Assembly: GCF_018861705.1 (NCBI RefSeq)
Contig: NZ_JAHLEC010000004.1
Span: 31,553-95,552 of the forward strand
Source of the DNA: Clostridium psychrophilum
GTDB taxonomy: Bacteria; Bacillota; Clostridia; Clostridiales; Clostridiaceae
Direction of reading: 5' to 3'
DNA: 64,000 bases
Shown: one piece after another, positions 1 to 13,660 of the stretch
Layout: the number at the start of each line of letters is the position of its first letter
Position numbering within the stretch: the stretch's first letter is position 1
Notes under the pieces: generated by a model
The model's database searches: none
What the model was told of the DNA's origin: nothing
Seen by the model: only the letters and a program-made list of their open reading frames with translations
Made by a program: the position numbers and the translations under genes

Positions 1-221
1 GGACCACTAGTGGCTGTGCATACTCCTATATTTCCACTAACTCTCGCATACCCCTCAGCCGCAAAGGCTGATGCTTGTTCATGATAATTAGATATATATT
101 TAATCCCCTCTACTTTATATATCGAATCGACAAAATGAGTTATGGCTCCACCTTGATACCCAAAAACTGTTGTAACTCCATTATCCTTTAAAACCTCAAC
201 AATATAATCTGATAACTTCAT
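1..221 (-). CDS. TPP-dependent (acetolactate synthase-like) enzyme, N-terminal part
   Basis: Read from an ATG at 221 on the minus strand; the gene runs off the left edge, so only 73 residues are seen. They match the N-terminal pyrimidine-binding domain of thiamine-diphosphate enzymes: VTTVFGYQGGAI at residues 16-27, then YHEQASAFAAEGYAR at 46-60, where Glu48 is the expected cofactor-activating glutamate. A GTAGGTGGT ribosome site precedes the ATG. It is the last gene seen of the rfbF-rfbG-SDR operon, 12 bases after the SDR gene. In other bacteria such enzymes beside CDP-glucose dehydratase add a two-carbon unit to a CDP-ketosugar (YerE type). That role is inference from context; an ordinary acetolactate synthase is the alternative. 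Confidence 0.85.
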   Translation of the reverse strand, partial: MKLSDYIVEVLKDNGVTTVFGYQGGAITHFVDSIYKVEGIKYISNYHEQASAFAAEGYARVSGNIGVCTATSG

Positions 222-233
222 AGTATTTACCAC

Positions 234-1172
234 CTACCTATAAAATTGTAAATTATCTTTAAACCAATCTATTGTATTATTTAGTCCCACTTTTATTTCA
301 ACTTTAGGATCCCAGTTTAGTTTTTCATTAGCTTTTTTAATATCACTAACCCACATTTGTGGTTCATATTGCCTATCCAAATTATTTTCCCAATGAATAC
401 TTACATGCTTACCAGTTAAATTGATTATATTACTTACAATTTCATCAGTTGTATATTGTATTCCACTTCCTATATTAAATATTTCTCCATAAGAATTTAC
501 TTGCTTGCTTGAGTCTATATATGCATCAACAACATCATCTATAAATACGAAATCTCTCTTAGAATCTTTATTGGATAATTTAATTTCTTTTCCTAAAAGG
601 CAAGCCATAATAACTGTAGGTATTAATCTAGTTTTAGCATCATAATATCCGTATGGTGAGAATAGTCTTAATGTAACTAAAGGTATATTATTAGTTTTTG
701 CATAAGTACTGCATAAAATAGTACCAGCTGCCTTACTTGCTCCATACATATTATTAGGTGAAAGATTCATCCCCTCGCTCATTGGCTTAAACTTCTCACC
801 ATATTCAGAGGAGCTACTAGTATTAATAAACATTTCAATACCTTTCTTGGAAAATTCTCTAAATAAATTAAAGGTTCCAATAACATTTGTATTTATCACA
901 TCTTCTACTTTATTTTGATAATGATACCCACCATAAGTTGCTAGGTGATAAATCTTATCTACACTTATCTCACTCGCTAATTTAGATATTTTTTCACTAT
1001 TGAGTAAATTCAAATTATGAATTTCTATATCCTTTAATGTGCCGCCCAGTCTCCACAAATTAGTAGCATCTCTTGTTATAATATGAATTTTACAGTTTTC
1101 TTTAAGTAGCCTTCGAGTTAAACAAGATCCTACAAACCCGCTAGCGCCTGTAATCAATACTCTCTTTTCCAT
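234..1172 (-). CDS. NAD(P)-dependent sugar-nucleotide epimerase/reductase (extended SDR)
   Basis: 312 residues, the normal size for an extended short-chain dehydrogenase. The Rossmann motif GASGFVG lies at 9-15, the SSSSEYG active-site strand at 119-125, and the catalytic pair YGASK with Tyr143 and Lys147. The start has AAGAGG upstream, 13 bases after rfbG. Directly downstream of CDP-glucose 4,6-dehydratase, it most likely reduces or epimerises the CDP-4-keto-6-deoxyhexose made by RfbG, in the cytoplasm. The exact product cannot be told from sequence; CDP-paratose/abequose-type synthases and UDP-glucose 4-epimerase-like proteins share these motifs. Confidence 0.85.
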   Translation of the reverse strand: MEKRVLITGASGFVGSCLTRRLLKENCKIHIITRDATNLWRLGGTLKDIEIHNLNLLNSEKISKLASEISVDKIYHLATYGGYHYQNKVEDVINTNVIGTFNLFREFSKKGIEMFINTSSSSEYGEKFKPMSEGMNLSPNNMYGASKAAGTILCSTYAKTNNIPLVTLRLFSPYGYYDAKTRLIPTVIMACLLGKEIKLSNKDSKRDFVFIDDVVDAYIDSSKQVNSYGEIFNIGSGIQYTTDEIVSNIINLTGKHVSIHWENNLDRQYEPQMWVSDIKKANEKLNWDPKVEIKVGLNNTIDWFKDNLQFYR

Positions 1173-1185
1173 ATCAAATTACCTC

Positions 1186-2277
1186 TTAAATTGTTTTATT
1201 TACGTAACTTTTTATTTGACTAGCACATAGATCAAACACATCTTTATCATTATAATTTTTATACCAATCTACAGTAAGCTTTATTGCTTCATCTACATTT
1301 AATTTTGGGAACCATTTTAAATAAGTTTTTGACTTAGTACAATCCAATTTTAATATATTTGCTTCGTGAGGTTCATTTCCCATAAATACATCTTTGCATT
1401 TACCATGTCCCCACTCCTTTATTACTTTATCTACAATGTTCCCAACGGAAACTATAGAATCTGAGTTTGGTCCAAAATTCCAACCACTACAGTAACTAAC
1501 ACCATCTTCATACATCTTGGACGCAAGTAGTAAGTATCCACTTAAGGGCTCCAATACATGTTGCCAAGGTCTAATTGCCTTTGGATTTCTAATTTCAATA
1601 TCCTTATTTTCTTTTAAAGCCCTTATACAATCAGGAATTATTCTATCCTTTGACCAGTCCCCACCGCCAATAACATTTCCTGCACGAACAGATGCTATAG
1701 CTTTGCCGTGAGTTCTATAATCTTTAGGATTTATAAATGAATTTCTATATGAATCTATAAGAATTTCGACGCATCCCTTACTAGAACTATAAGGATCATA
1801 TCCACCCATTGGATCAACTTCTTTATATCCCCATATCTGCTCTATATTTTTATAGCACTTATCTGTAGTTACCATAATGGAAACTTTAACGGTCGCTGAA
1901 TTTTTAATGCATTCAAGTACATTTAATGTGCCCATTACATTTGTCTCATAAGTCTCTTTTGGAATCTTATATGATTCTTTTACTAATGCCTGAGCTGCTA
2001 AATGAAAAACGATTTCTGGCTTATACATATTAAAAATATCTAAAAGCTTGTTATAATCTCTAATATCCCCTCTAACATCTATGACCTTACATTTTAATCC
2101 GCTAACAACAAAATTATCATCCATCGTATAGGGATCAAGTGAATATCCTATAACTGTTGCTCCTAATGCATTAAGCCAAATTGAAAGCCATGAGCCTTTA
2201 AAACCTGTATGTCCAGTAATTAAAACTCTTTTATCCTTGTAAAAGTTATTAAACAAATCTACTCCACTTCGCTCCAT
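1186..2277 (-). CDS. rfbG: CDP-glucose 4,6-dehydratase
   Basis: Converts CDP-glucose to CDP-4-keto-6-deoxyglucose with bound NAD. 363 residues from the chosen start. GHTGFKG (22-28) is the nucleotide site, TTDK (137-140) and YSSSK (Tyr163, Lys167) form the active site, and GGGDWSKDR and RPWQHVLEP are typical of this enzyme. The frame stays open to an earlier ATG at 2298, but GGGGGAG sits seven bases before the ATG at 2277, so 2277 is preferred. The gene then overlaps the end of rfbF by 19 bases, which implies translational coupling. Confidence 0.93.
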   Translation of the reverse strand: MERSGVDLFNNFYKDKRVLITGHTGFKGSWLSIWLNALGATVIGYSLDPYTMDDNFVVSGLKCKVIDVRGDIRDYNKLLDIFNMYKPEIVFHLAAQALVKESYKIPKETYETNVMGTLNVLECIKNSATVKVSIMVTTDKCYKNIEQIWGYKEVDPMGGYDPYSSSKGCVEILIDSYRNSFINPKDYRTHGKAIASVRAGNVIGGGDWSKDRIIPDCIRALKENKDIEIRNPKAIRPWQHVLEPLSGYLLLASKMYEDGVSYCSGWNFGPNSDSIVSVGNIVDKVIKEWGHGKCKDVFMGNEPHEANILKLDCTKSKTYLKWFPKLNVDEAIKLTVDWYKNYNDKDVFDLCASQIKSYVNKTI

Positions 2278-3029
2278 AAGTGCTCCCCCGTGTCCCATAG
2301 TTTATTTACCGTTTGAACATCTTTGATAGTATCTATAGCCACCCAAAAACCATTATGCTCATAAACCGCAAGTTGTTTATCTTTTGCAAGATTTTTAATA
2401 GGCTCTTGTTCAAAAAAGCAATCTTTACTCGGTAAATATTTAAACACTTCTTTATTAAATACCATAAATCCACCATTAACCCGATCCTTTAAAATAGGTT
2501 TTTCTTTAAAAGCCTTAATGATTCCGTCTTCAACCTCCATAACCCCAAAGGATGAAATAGGATTTACCCCTGTAAGTGTTCCTATTCTACCTTTTTTTCT
2601 ATGAAATTCTAAAAGCTTTAAAATATTTACGTTGCTTAATCCATCTCCATAAGTAAACATAAATTCATCATCATCTATATATTTTTCTACTTGTTTTAAT
2701 CTTCCACCAGTCAGTGTTTCATTACCTGTGTCAACAATAGTAATGTTCCATTTTTCCTCTTCCTTTGTATGATATTCTATTTCTCTATCACCACTTAAAT
2801 GCAAAGTAAAATCATTATTTCTCCAGTACATGTCCATAAAATACTGCTTTATCATTTCTCCTTTGTACCCAACACATAAAATAAAATCATTAAATCCATA
2901 ACTTGAATAACTTTTCATTATATGCCACAAAATTGGTTTACCGCCAATCTCAACTAAAGGCTTAGGCCGGTATTCTGTTTCTTCGCGCATACGTGTTCCT
3001 TTACCACCACAAAGTATTACTACTTTCAT
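2259..3029 (-). CDS. rfbF: Glucose-1-phosphate cytidylyltransferase
   Basis: Makes CDP-glucose from CTP and glucose 1-phosphate, the first step of CDP-deoxysugar synthesis. 256 residues, the usual length. GGKGTRM at 8-14 is the nucleotidyltransferase signature, followed by RPKPLVEIGGKPI at 21-33; the VGYKGEMIKQYF stretch is characteristic of RfbF. It is the first gene of the minus-strand operon and is coupled to rfbG by overlap. A sigma-K-like promoter lies about 50 bases upstream. The divergent rfbA starts 236 bases away, so the two sugar pathways share one control region. Confidence 0.94.
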   Translation of the reverse strand: MKVVILCGGKGTRMREETEYRPKPLVEIGGKPILWHIMKSYSSYGFNDFILCVGYKGEMIKQYFMDMYWRNNDFTLHLSGDREIEYHTKEEEKWNITIVDTGNETLTGGRLKQVEKYIDDDEFMFTYGDGLSNVNILKLLEFHRKKGRIGTLTGVNPISSFGVMEVEDGIIKAFKEKPILKDRVNGGFMVFNKEVFKYLPSKDCFFEQEPIKNLAKDKQLAVYEHNGFWVAIDTIKDVQTVNKLWDTGEHLWSEVE

Positions 3030-3080
3030 TTAATTTCACCACCATAATTAATTTAACAAATGCTCTTTCTATCTACACTA

Positions 3081-3109
3081 TACTTTATGTGAATAACAAA
3101 TAGAAAGTT
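3081..3109 (-). promoter_or_regulatory. Possible sigma-K promoter of the rfbF operon
   Basis: Read on the minus strand, AACT at 3109-3106 is followed after 16 bases by CATAAAGTA at 3089-3081. The known mother-cell sigma-K consensus is roughly mACm, 16-17 bases, CATAnnnTA. The -10 matches fully and the -35 at AC. It lies about 50 bases before the rfbF start. The DNA is AT-rich, so a chance match is possible. Confidence 0.4.
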
Positions 3110-3265
3110 CATAATAGTGAAGAAGTTTTTATACTATTTCAGCTTTTATACTTATTAATATAAATAGTGTGCCCTAAGATAAAGCATTAACTAAAATAAT
3201 GTGTTGCACTAATTTGTACTAACTATAATATATTAATAAATATAGACTTTTTCAGGAGGCAAAAT

Positions 3266-4162
3266 ATGAAAGGTATTATTTTAGCAGGCGGATCTGGATC
3301 GCGACTTTACCCAATAACGAAATCAATATCAAAACAAATATTACCTATATATGATAAACCCATGATATATTACCCATTATCAGTATTGATGCTCACAGGT
3401 ATAAAAGATATATTAATTATTTCAACGCCCAGAGATATCACTTGTTTTAAAGAGTTACTTGGTGATGGTAGTTTTATTGGAATTAATTTACAATATGCTG
3501 TTCAACAAAATCCTAGAGGACTTGCGGATGCATTTATAATAGGAGAACAATTTATAGGAAATGATAGGGTAGCTTTAATACTTGGAGATAATATATTTTA
3601 TGGTTATAATTTTACGCAAAGGCTTAAAAGCGCTGCAAATAGAAAACAAGGAGCTACTATCTTTGGATACCATGTAAGTAATCCCAAAGATTTTGGAATA
3701 GTTGAGTTCGATGGAAATAATAATATAGTATCCATTGAAGAAAAACCTGAAGAACCCAAATCAAATTACGCTGTATGTGGTCTGTATTTTTATGATCATG
3801 ATGTAATAGATATTGCTAAAAATGTTAAACCGTCAGCTAGAGGTGAAATAGAAATCACATCTGTGAATAATGAATATCTAAAAAGGAGAAAACTAAAAGT
3901 AGAGTTACTCGGTCGAGGCATGGCATGGCTTGATACAGGAACATATAGTGGACTTTTAGATGCTGCTAATTTTGTAGAAGCAATACAAACAAGGCAAGGA
4001 TTATATGTAGCTTGTATAGAGGAAATAGCTTATTTAAATGGCTTTATAGATAGAAATCAACTCTTGAAAATATCTAAGCCCTTAATGAAAACACAATATG
4101 GAAAATATTTAATGGCGATAGCAAATGAAAAAACAAAACTCATTCCTAATATGTCACTATAG
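3266..4162 (+). CDS. rfbA: Glucose-1-phosphate thymidylyltransferase
   Basis: Makes dTDP-glucose from dTTP and glucose 1-phosphate, the entry step to dTDP-rhamnose and related sugars. 298 residues, the family length. [13 protein letters not shown] at 6-18 is the signature loop, GDNIFYG is the catalytic aspartate region, and [18 protein letters not shown] is typical of RmlA. AGGAGG lies seven bases before the ATG. rfbB, rfbC and rfbD are absent from the window, so the rest of the pathway must be elsewhere. The gene is followed by its own terminator and faces the spore-surface block. Confidence 0.94.
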   Translation: MKGIILAGGSGSRLYPITKSISKQILPIYDKPMIYYPLSVLMLTGIKDILIISTPRDITCFKELLGDGSFIGINLQYAVQQNPRGLADAFIIGEQFIGNDRVALILGDNIFYGYNFTQRLKSAANRKQGATIFGYHVSNPKDFGIVEFDGNNNIVSIEEKPEEPKSNYAVCGLYFYDHDVIDIAKNVKPSARGEIEITSVNNEYLKRRKLKVELLGRGMAWLDTGTYSGLLDAANFVEAIQTRQGLYVACIEEIAYLNGFIDRNQLLKISKPLMKTQYGKYLMAIANEKTKLIPNMSL

Positions 4163-4177
4163 AAATTAATTATACAT

Positions 4178-4199
4178 GGAGTATCTTAAATGACACTCC
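4178..4199 (+). terminator. Terminator of rfbA
   Basis: GGAGTATC pairs with GACACTCC with one mismatch around a six-base loop, followed by CTTTCTATTTG. Confidence 0.6.
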
Positions 4200-4234
4200 C
4201 TTTCTATTTGTAATACAAATACTTTAATAAGAGA

Positions 4235-4259
4235 GGCCTTCAAAATGTTATCGAAGGCC
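4235..4259 (-). terminator. Terminator of the 403-aa protein gene
   Basis: GGCCTTC (4235-4241) pairs with GAAGGCC (4253-4259). On the minus strand it is followed by TCTCTTATT and lies downstream of the gene ending at 4321. Confidence 0.55.
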
Positions 4260-4320
4260 CCTTAAAGTAGCTTATTCTATTACATAATTAATTGCAGCAA
4301 ATTAATTGTACCAAATTAAT

Positions 4321-5532
4321 TCACCAACTCTCTGTGACACTAAATGATGCGTTGACAGTATTAGTACCCGAACCTGCTATTCTAACTACTGCTAACGTGA
4401 CTATGGCATTATCAGGAAGGGCAAAGTTTAATAGTTCAGCAGTAGCTAACACTCTTGAATTTCCTCCTGTTCCTGAGATAATCCCTTGGAATATGACTTC
4501 TCCACCAGTAATTGTTGTAGAGGTTGTGTTTACTAAAAGAGCAGTTTCACTATCAGGAATTATGGTAGTAGCCGTTGGATAATTAACAAATGTGCCATTA
4601 ACTGTACCTCCTAGCAGTACTTGGTAGCCTAAATCAGCAGAAGTTGCTATAAGGTTAATTTCTTCTAAATCAACTTCAACTGAGTTTGTTCTAGCTGAAC
4701 CAGTTGGAAAAATCGTCTTTCTAGCAAATGATATAACAGGTGTCAAAGTAGTAGTTACATCACTAACGGTTCTTCGCTCCGAGGTTACTCTAAAGGTAGG
4801 TTCATATTTTCCTAAAATACTGTATTGTCTTCCTCCTACAAATAAATTAAAACTAGTACCTGTTCCAGCGTTGTTAATTTGTGCTCTTATGGGTTGATTT
4901 GGATCAGCAAAACTCGTTTGACCTATAGGTGAGAATCGATTAACCGTAATAACTTCTTGTGCTAAAGTAGTTGGGTCAGGTATTACTACCCTAAATTCGA
5001 TGACGCCATACCCATACCAAGTAAACACAATTTGATATATATTTCCTTTAGAAAGTGTAAGTGTCACTCCACTTGGTCCTGTTCCATCTAATTTATCCAC
5101 ATTCCAGGCGGACTGATTAATTACAGTATCAACTCCTGCCCTCCTTATAGCAACAAAAATATTAGTGCTAGTTGCACCAAAAAAAACACCATTTTGATTA
5201 TCAAATAACCCCCATCGAGCAATTTGATTTCCTGTTGGCAAAGTGGGTATACGAACACCAACTCCTACTTCTCCTGCATAACCAGGCTCATATCTTCCTC
5301 TCATTGCACTTTCTAAAATCGCAGAATCTGCTCCACTTGCCGTCGTATTAACACTATATTCTGTAGCCGTATTTGTAACTGTTCCAGCACCTGTTGTAAT
5401 AATAACATCTCTTAAATCAGATACTCCATACACAGACGTTAATTCGACAATTGGAAATTTTGTTGCAACTTTTAACTCATTAAATTGCGAGCTGACTGTT
5501 GGACCAACACTTGATATAATAATATCAGACAT
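4321..5532 (-). CDS. Probable spore-surface protein, stand-alone copy of a collagen-protein C-terminal domain
   Basis: 403 residues with no signal peptide, membrane helix or collagen repeats. It aligns end to end with the last ~390-400 residues of the 1507-aa protein encoded just upstream (start SSVGPTVSSQF against [11 protein letters not shown]; shared core [13 protein letters not shown], then [14 protein letters not shown]; end FSVTESW against FQVTEEW). Thr/Val/Ser-rich composition suggests a beta-rich fold. I do not recognise the family. AAAAGGAGG lies seven bases before the ATG. A gene duplication that lost the collagen part, or a domain source for it, explains the pair. Spore-surface location is inferred from the neighbours. 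Confidence 0.75.
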   Translation of the reverse strand: MSDIIISSVGPTVSSQFNELKVATKFPIVELTSVYGVSDLRDVIITTGAGTVTNTATEYSVNTTASGADSAILESAMRGRYEPGYAGEVGVGVRIPTLPTGNQIARWGLFDNQNGVFFGATSTNIFVAIRRAGVDTVINQSAWNVDKLDGTGPSGVTLTLSKGNIYQIVFTWYGYGVIEFRVVIPDPTTLAQEVITVNRFSPIGQTSFADPNQPIRAQINNAGTGTSFNLFVGGRQYSILGKYEPTFRVTSERRTVSDVTTTLTPVISFARKTIFPTGSARTNSVEVDLEEINLIATSADLGYQVLLGGTVNGTFVNYPTATTIIPDSETALLVNTTSTTITGGEVIFQGIISGTGGNSRVLATAELLNFALPDNAIVTLAVVRIAGSGTNTVNASFSVTESW

Positions 5533-5554
5533 TAAATTTCCTCCTTTTAAAATA

Positions 5555-5582
5555 GGGAGAAATTAATATTTCTATTTCTCCC
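5555..5582 (-). terminator. Hairpin between the 1507-aa and 403-aa genes
   Basis: GGGAGAAAT pairs with ATTTCTCCC; on the minus strand TATTTTAAAA follows. It may let some transcription through, since there is little room for a separate promoter before the 403-aa gene. Confidence 0.6.
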
Positions 5583-5605
5583 TTTCTATCTTTATACTTA
5601 TCTTT

Positions 5606-10187
<4,582 letters not shown>

Positions 10188-10392
10188 GTTATACCATAAT
10201 ATGCGATTACATATTTATCCGACATTTAATTAAATAATCCCTTCTCTTAAATAAGACAGATAATATATGATTTTAACCTGTAGTATGAGGTCCTTATCCT
10301 AAAGAGAATTGAACATAATAATTAAGACATTGCTATTGACAATTAATATGAATGACAATACACACATTTTCAAACTAAACTTTATAGAAAAA

Positions 10393-10429
10393 ACTGTTTC
10401 TAAAGGTGCTCACTCCCCTTAGAAACAGT
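10393..10429 (-). terminator. Terminator of the BclB-like broken gene
   Basis: ACTGTTTCTA pairs with TAGAAACAGT, extended by AGG/CCT. On the minus strand TTTTTTCTAT follows the stem. Confidence 0.8.
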
Positions 10430-10544
10430 CCTGATTTTAAACCTTAACTTTAAAATTATTATTTTCATCTTGATAATTATTGTAGATTACTTCTGCATGA
10501 TCATTACTTTATAATTAAGAATAAATCGTCATAAGTCAGTAAAA

Positions 10545-11607
10545 TTAAGTTATTCTTATACCTGCACTTCCATACCCAGATACAGTATTAACAAGTGATA
10601 ATCCTGCAGCTGTTTCAGAGAATGCCATTAACAATCGAGTTTTGGAGGTTACTGGTATTGATAATCCAGTAATAACGCCATTACTAATTGCGCCTATTGC
10701 AATGATACCTGTAAGAGCTGGAGATAATGTTATTGCAGTTCCTGCCACTGGTAAAAAATGTTATTAGGTGTAGTTGAACTATATAACTGTGCGGTTACAG
10801 TTATTGTCGATCCTATAAGTGCTAACGAAGCTGAGGTACTGAAATAAGCAGCTATTGAAGTAATAGTACCATCACTAGGAACTGAAAATGCGAAATTAAC
10901 AACTGCGCTTGCAGAACCTGTAAGATCTATAGATGATCCAAAGACAGCAGAACCCTGAGCCGAGCTTCCAAATCCAACGAAAGAAGGTAGTCCAGGCAAT
11001 CCTCCTGCAATAGTAGTCACTGAAAAAGGACCCCCTGATGAAAATGGTATGATTCCACCAGTGCCGATAGAACCTCCTCCTGTTGCTCCTGTTACACCTG
11101 TAGTTCCAGTTACCCCAGTGCACCGATTAACCCAGTAGCCCCAGTTTCTCCGATAACTCCGGTTACACCTGTGGTTCCGGTTGTTCCAGTAGTTCCTGTA
11201 TCTTCTTGTATTTCACCTAAGACTAAATTTGCTTTAATTGACACCAAAGTAGAGTAAATTACACTATTAGAAGTCGCATTTATCAACCTCAATATCACTG
11301 GAGCGGAATCGGCTTGTATAATAGCGAAACCAACTACTTCACCAGTTTTAGTAGGTGAATTTCCTATTAAGTCATCTCCTTGAGATGACTTAACTGAAAA
11401 AGTTATATTATTTGCTCCTAAAGATGTCTGAGTTGCCACCGACCAGTTTATAAAGTACCTTCCTGCTTTGTTTATTGTTATTTCGCCAGTTACTGAGTTA
11501 TATACTATTGCTCCATAACTATTTACTACCGTATCAAATATTACATTAAAGTTTGTATTTACTGTTCCAGCTAATTGTCTTTGAATTTGAAGACCTATCG
11601 TGTCCAA
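10545..11607 (-). pseudogene. BclB-like exosporium collagen gene with two frameshifts
   Basis: Three consecutive reading frames rebuild one protein. Frame 1 (11607-11110) gives a C1q-like N-terminus nearly identical to that of the 1507-aa protein, then Gly-X-Thr triplets ending GLIGALG and a stop. One missing base near 11118 would restore [10 protein letters not shown]. Frame 2 runs on through IGTGGIIPFSSGG, IAGGLPGLPSFVGFGSS, FAFSVPSDGTITSIAAYFS and [11 protein letters not shown] run of six T (10751-10756, minus strand) needs a seventh to join it to frame 3, [12 protein letters not shown] ... [18 protein letters not shown] end. The second half matches the BclB C-terminal domain family. Start is TTG with AAGGAG, as in the paralogue. 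Sequencing error at the homopolymer cannot be excluded. Confidence 0.82.
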
Positions 11608-11614
11608 ATCTCAT

Positions 11615-11665
11615 CTCTCCTTATTGACAATAACCTATAATGTTATTGCATATTTATGCTATACT
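11615..11665 (-). promoter_or_regulatory. Shared leader/promoter segment of the broken collagen gene
   Basis: Paralogous to 10137-10187 over about 50 bases, with the same AAGGAG and TTG start geometry and a TATAGCATAAATA box. The upstream control region was therefore duplicated with the gene. Confidence 0.35.
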
Positions 11666-11775
11666 TGTAGATTTTTATTTTATAATAATAGGTTGTTACC
11701 TCTGATAAAATGACTTCTTAAATTCCAATTATTTTCTGAAATTTAAATAATAACACTTATAGAATACTAAGAAAT

Positions 11776-11809
11776 CCCATGGACGAATGTAGACTTATTA
11801 ATCCATGGG
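11776..11809 (-). terminator. Terminator of the BclA-like gene
   Basis: CCCATGGA pairs with TCCATGGG about 18 bases apart; on the minus strand GATTTCTTAG follows, a weak T tract. Confidence 0.5.
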
Positions 11810-11816
11810 ACTACTA

Positions 11817-12914
<1,098 letters not shown>

Positions 12915-13089
12915 AATTTTACCTCCTTGCAGTAAACTTTTATATAAACTGCTACTATAGGTTATTCATATAAAAAAAGTCTGTTACATTTCATATCAAT
13001 TTTAATTATGGTACATATATTATATTGTAAGAATTTTTTATATTATTAACTTGCATTATTATAAATATAATTAGGAGGATGAATAAATT

Positions 13090-13545
13090 ATGAATTCATT
13101 ATCAAAAAAATACAAAAATAACGATTGTACGTCTCTAACCAAAAACAACTTACCTTATGATTGTTGTATAAGCAAATTAATTTTAAAATCCGGAAAATCT
13201 GTGTCTACACTAGTACAACTCCCATTAGTACCAGGAACTCCTGGTACACCAGTTAAAGTTGCTAATGTTACCGTAGATACTTTGTGTTTAGACGACCCGG
13301 AAGTTAAACTTGATTTTACATTCACTATTACTAATCCATCAGGTGCTACAATTACAAACCTCACTTTCCAAACATTCAAGTTATGTAAAAATATCAAAGA
13401 AAAAGTGCCAGTCGGTAATGCCTGGGTTTATAATGATAATTTTATACCAGGAACAAATGCTGTATTTTCTTTCTTTGTATGTGATCATAACGCTTTTAAA
13501 AGTAAATGTTGTACCTATATTGTAGAAGCCACACCTTACAGCTAA
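13090..13545 (+). CDS. DUF4489 family protein
   Basis: 151 residues with seven or more Cys, no signal peptide and no membrane helix. After a polar N-terminus come LPYDCCISKLILKSG, a Pro/Gly turn (PLVPGTPGTPVKVANV), TLCLDDPEVKLDFTFTI, and a C-terminal FFVCDHNAFKSKCCTYIVE. I recognise this pattern as the clostridial DUF4489 family, whose function is not established. AGGAGG lies eleven bases before the ATG. It is transcribed toward a giant DUF11 gene and divergently from the BclA-like gene, so a spore-surface or coat role is likely from context only. Confidence 0.75.
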   Translation: MNSLSKKYKNNDCTSLTKNNLPYDCCISKLILKSGKSVSTLVQLPLVPGTPGTPVKVANVTVDTLCLDDPEVKLDFTFTITNPSGATITNLTFQTFKLCKNIKEKVPVGNAWVYNDNFIPGTNAVFSFFVCDHNAFKSKCCTYIVEATPYS

Positions 13546-13586
13546 TAGTATATAAAATAACTTTTATATATTATTAAAAAACAAAA

Positions 13587-13622
13587 ATACCAGTTGAATT
13601 CCAAATAGAATTCAACTGGTAT
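13587..13622. terminator. Bidirectional terminator
   Basis: ATACCAGTTGAATTC pairs perfectly with GAATTCAACTGGTAT over a six-base loop, with A and T tracts on the two sides. It serves the DUF4489 gene and the 2441-aa gene. Confidence 0.9.
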
Positions 13623-13660
13623 TTTTTAATTAGTTATTAACTATAAATTTATAAAATTCA

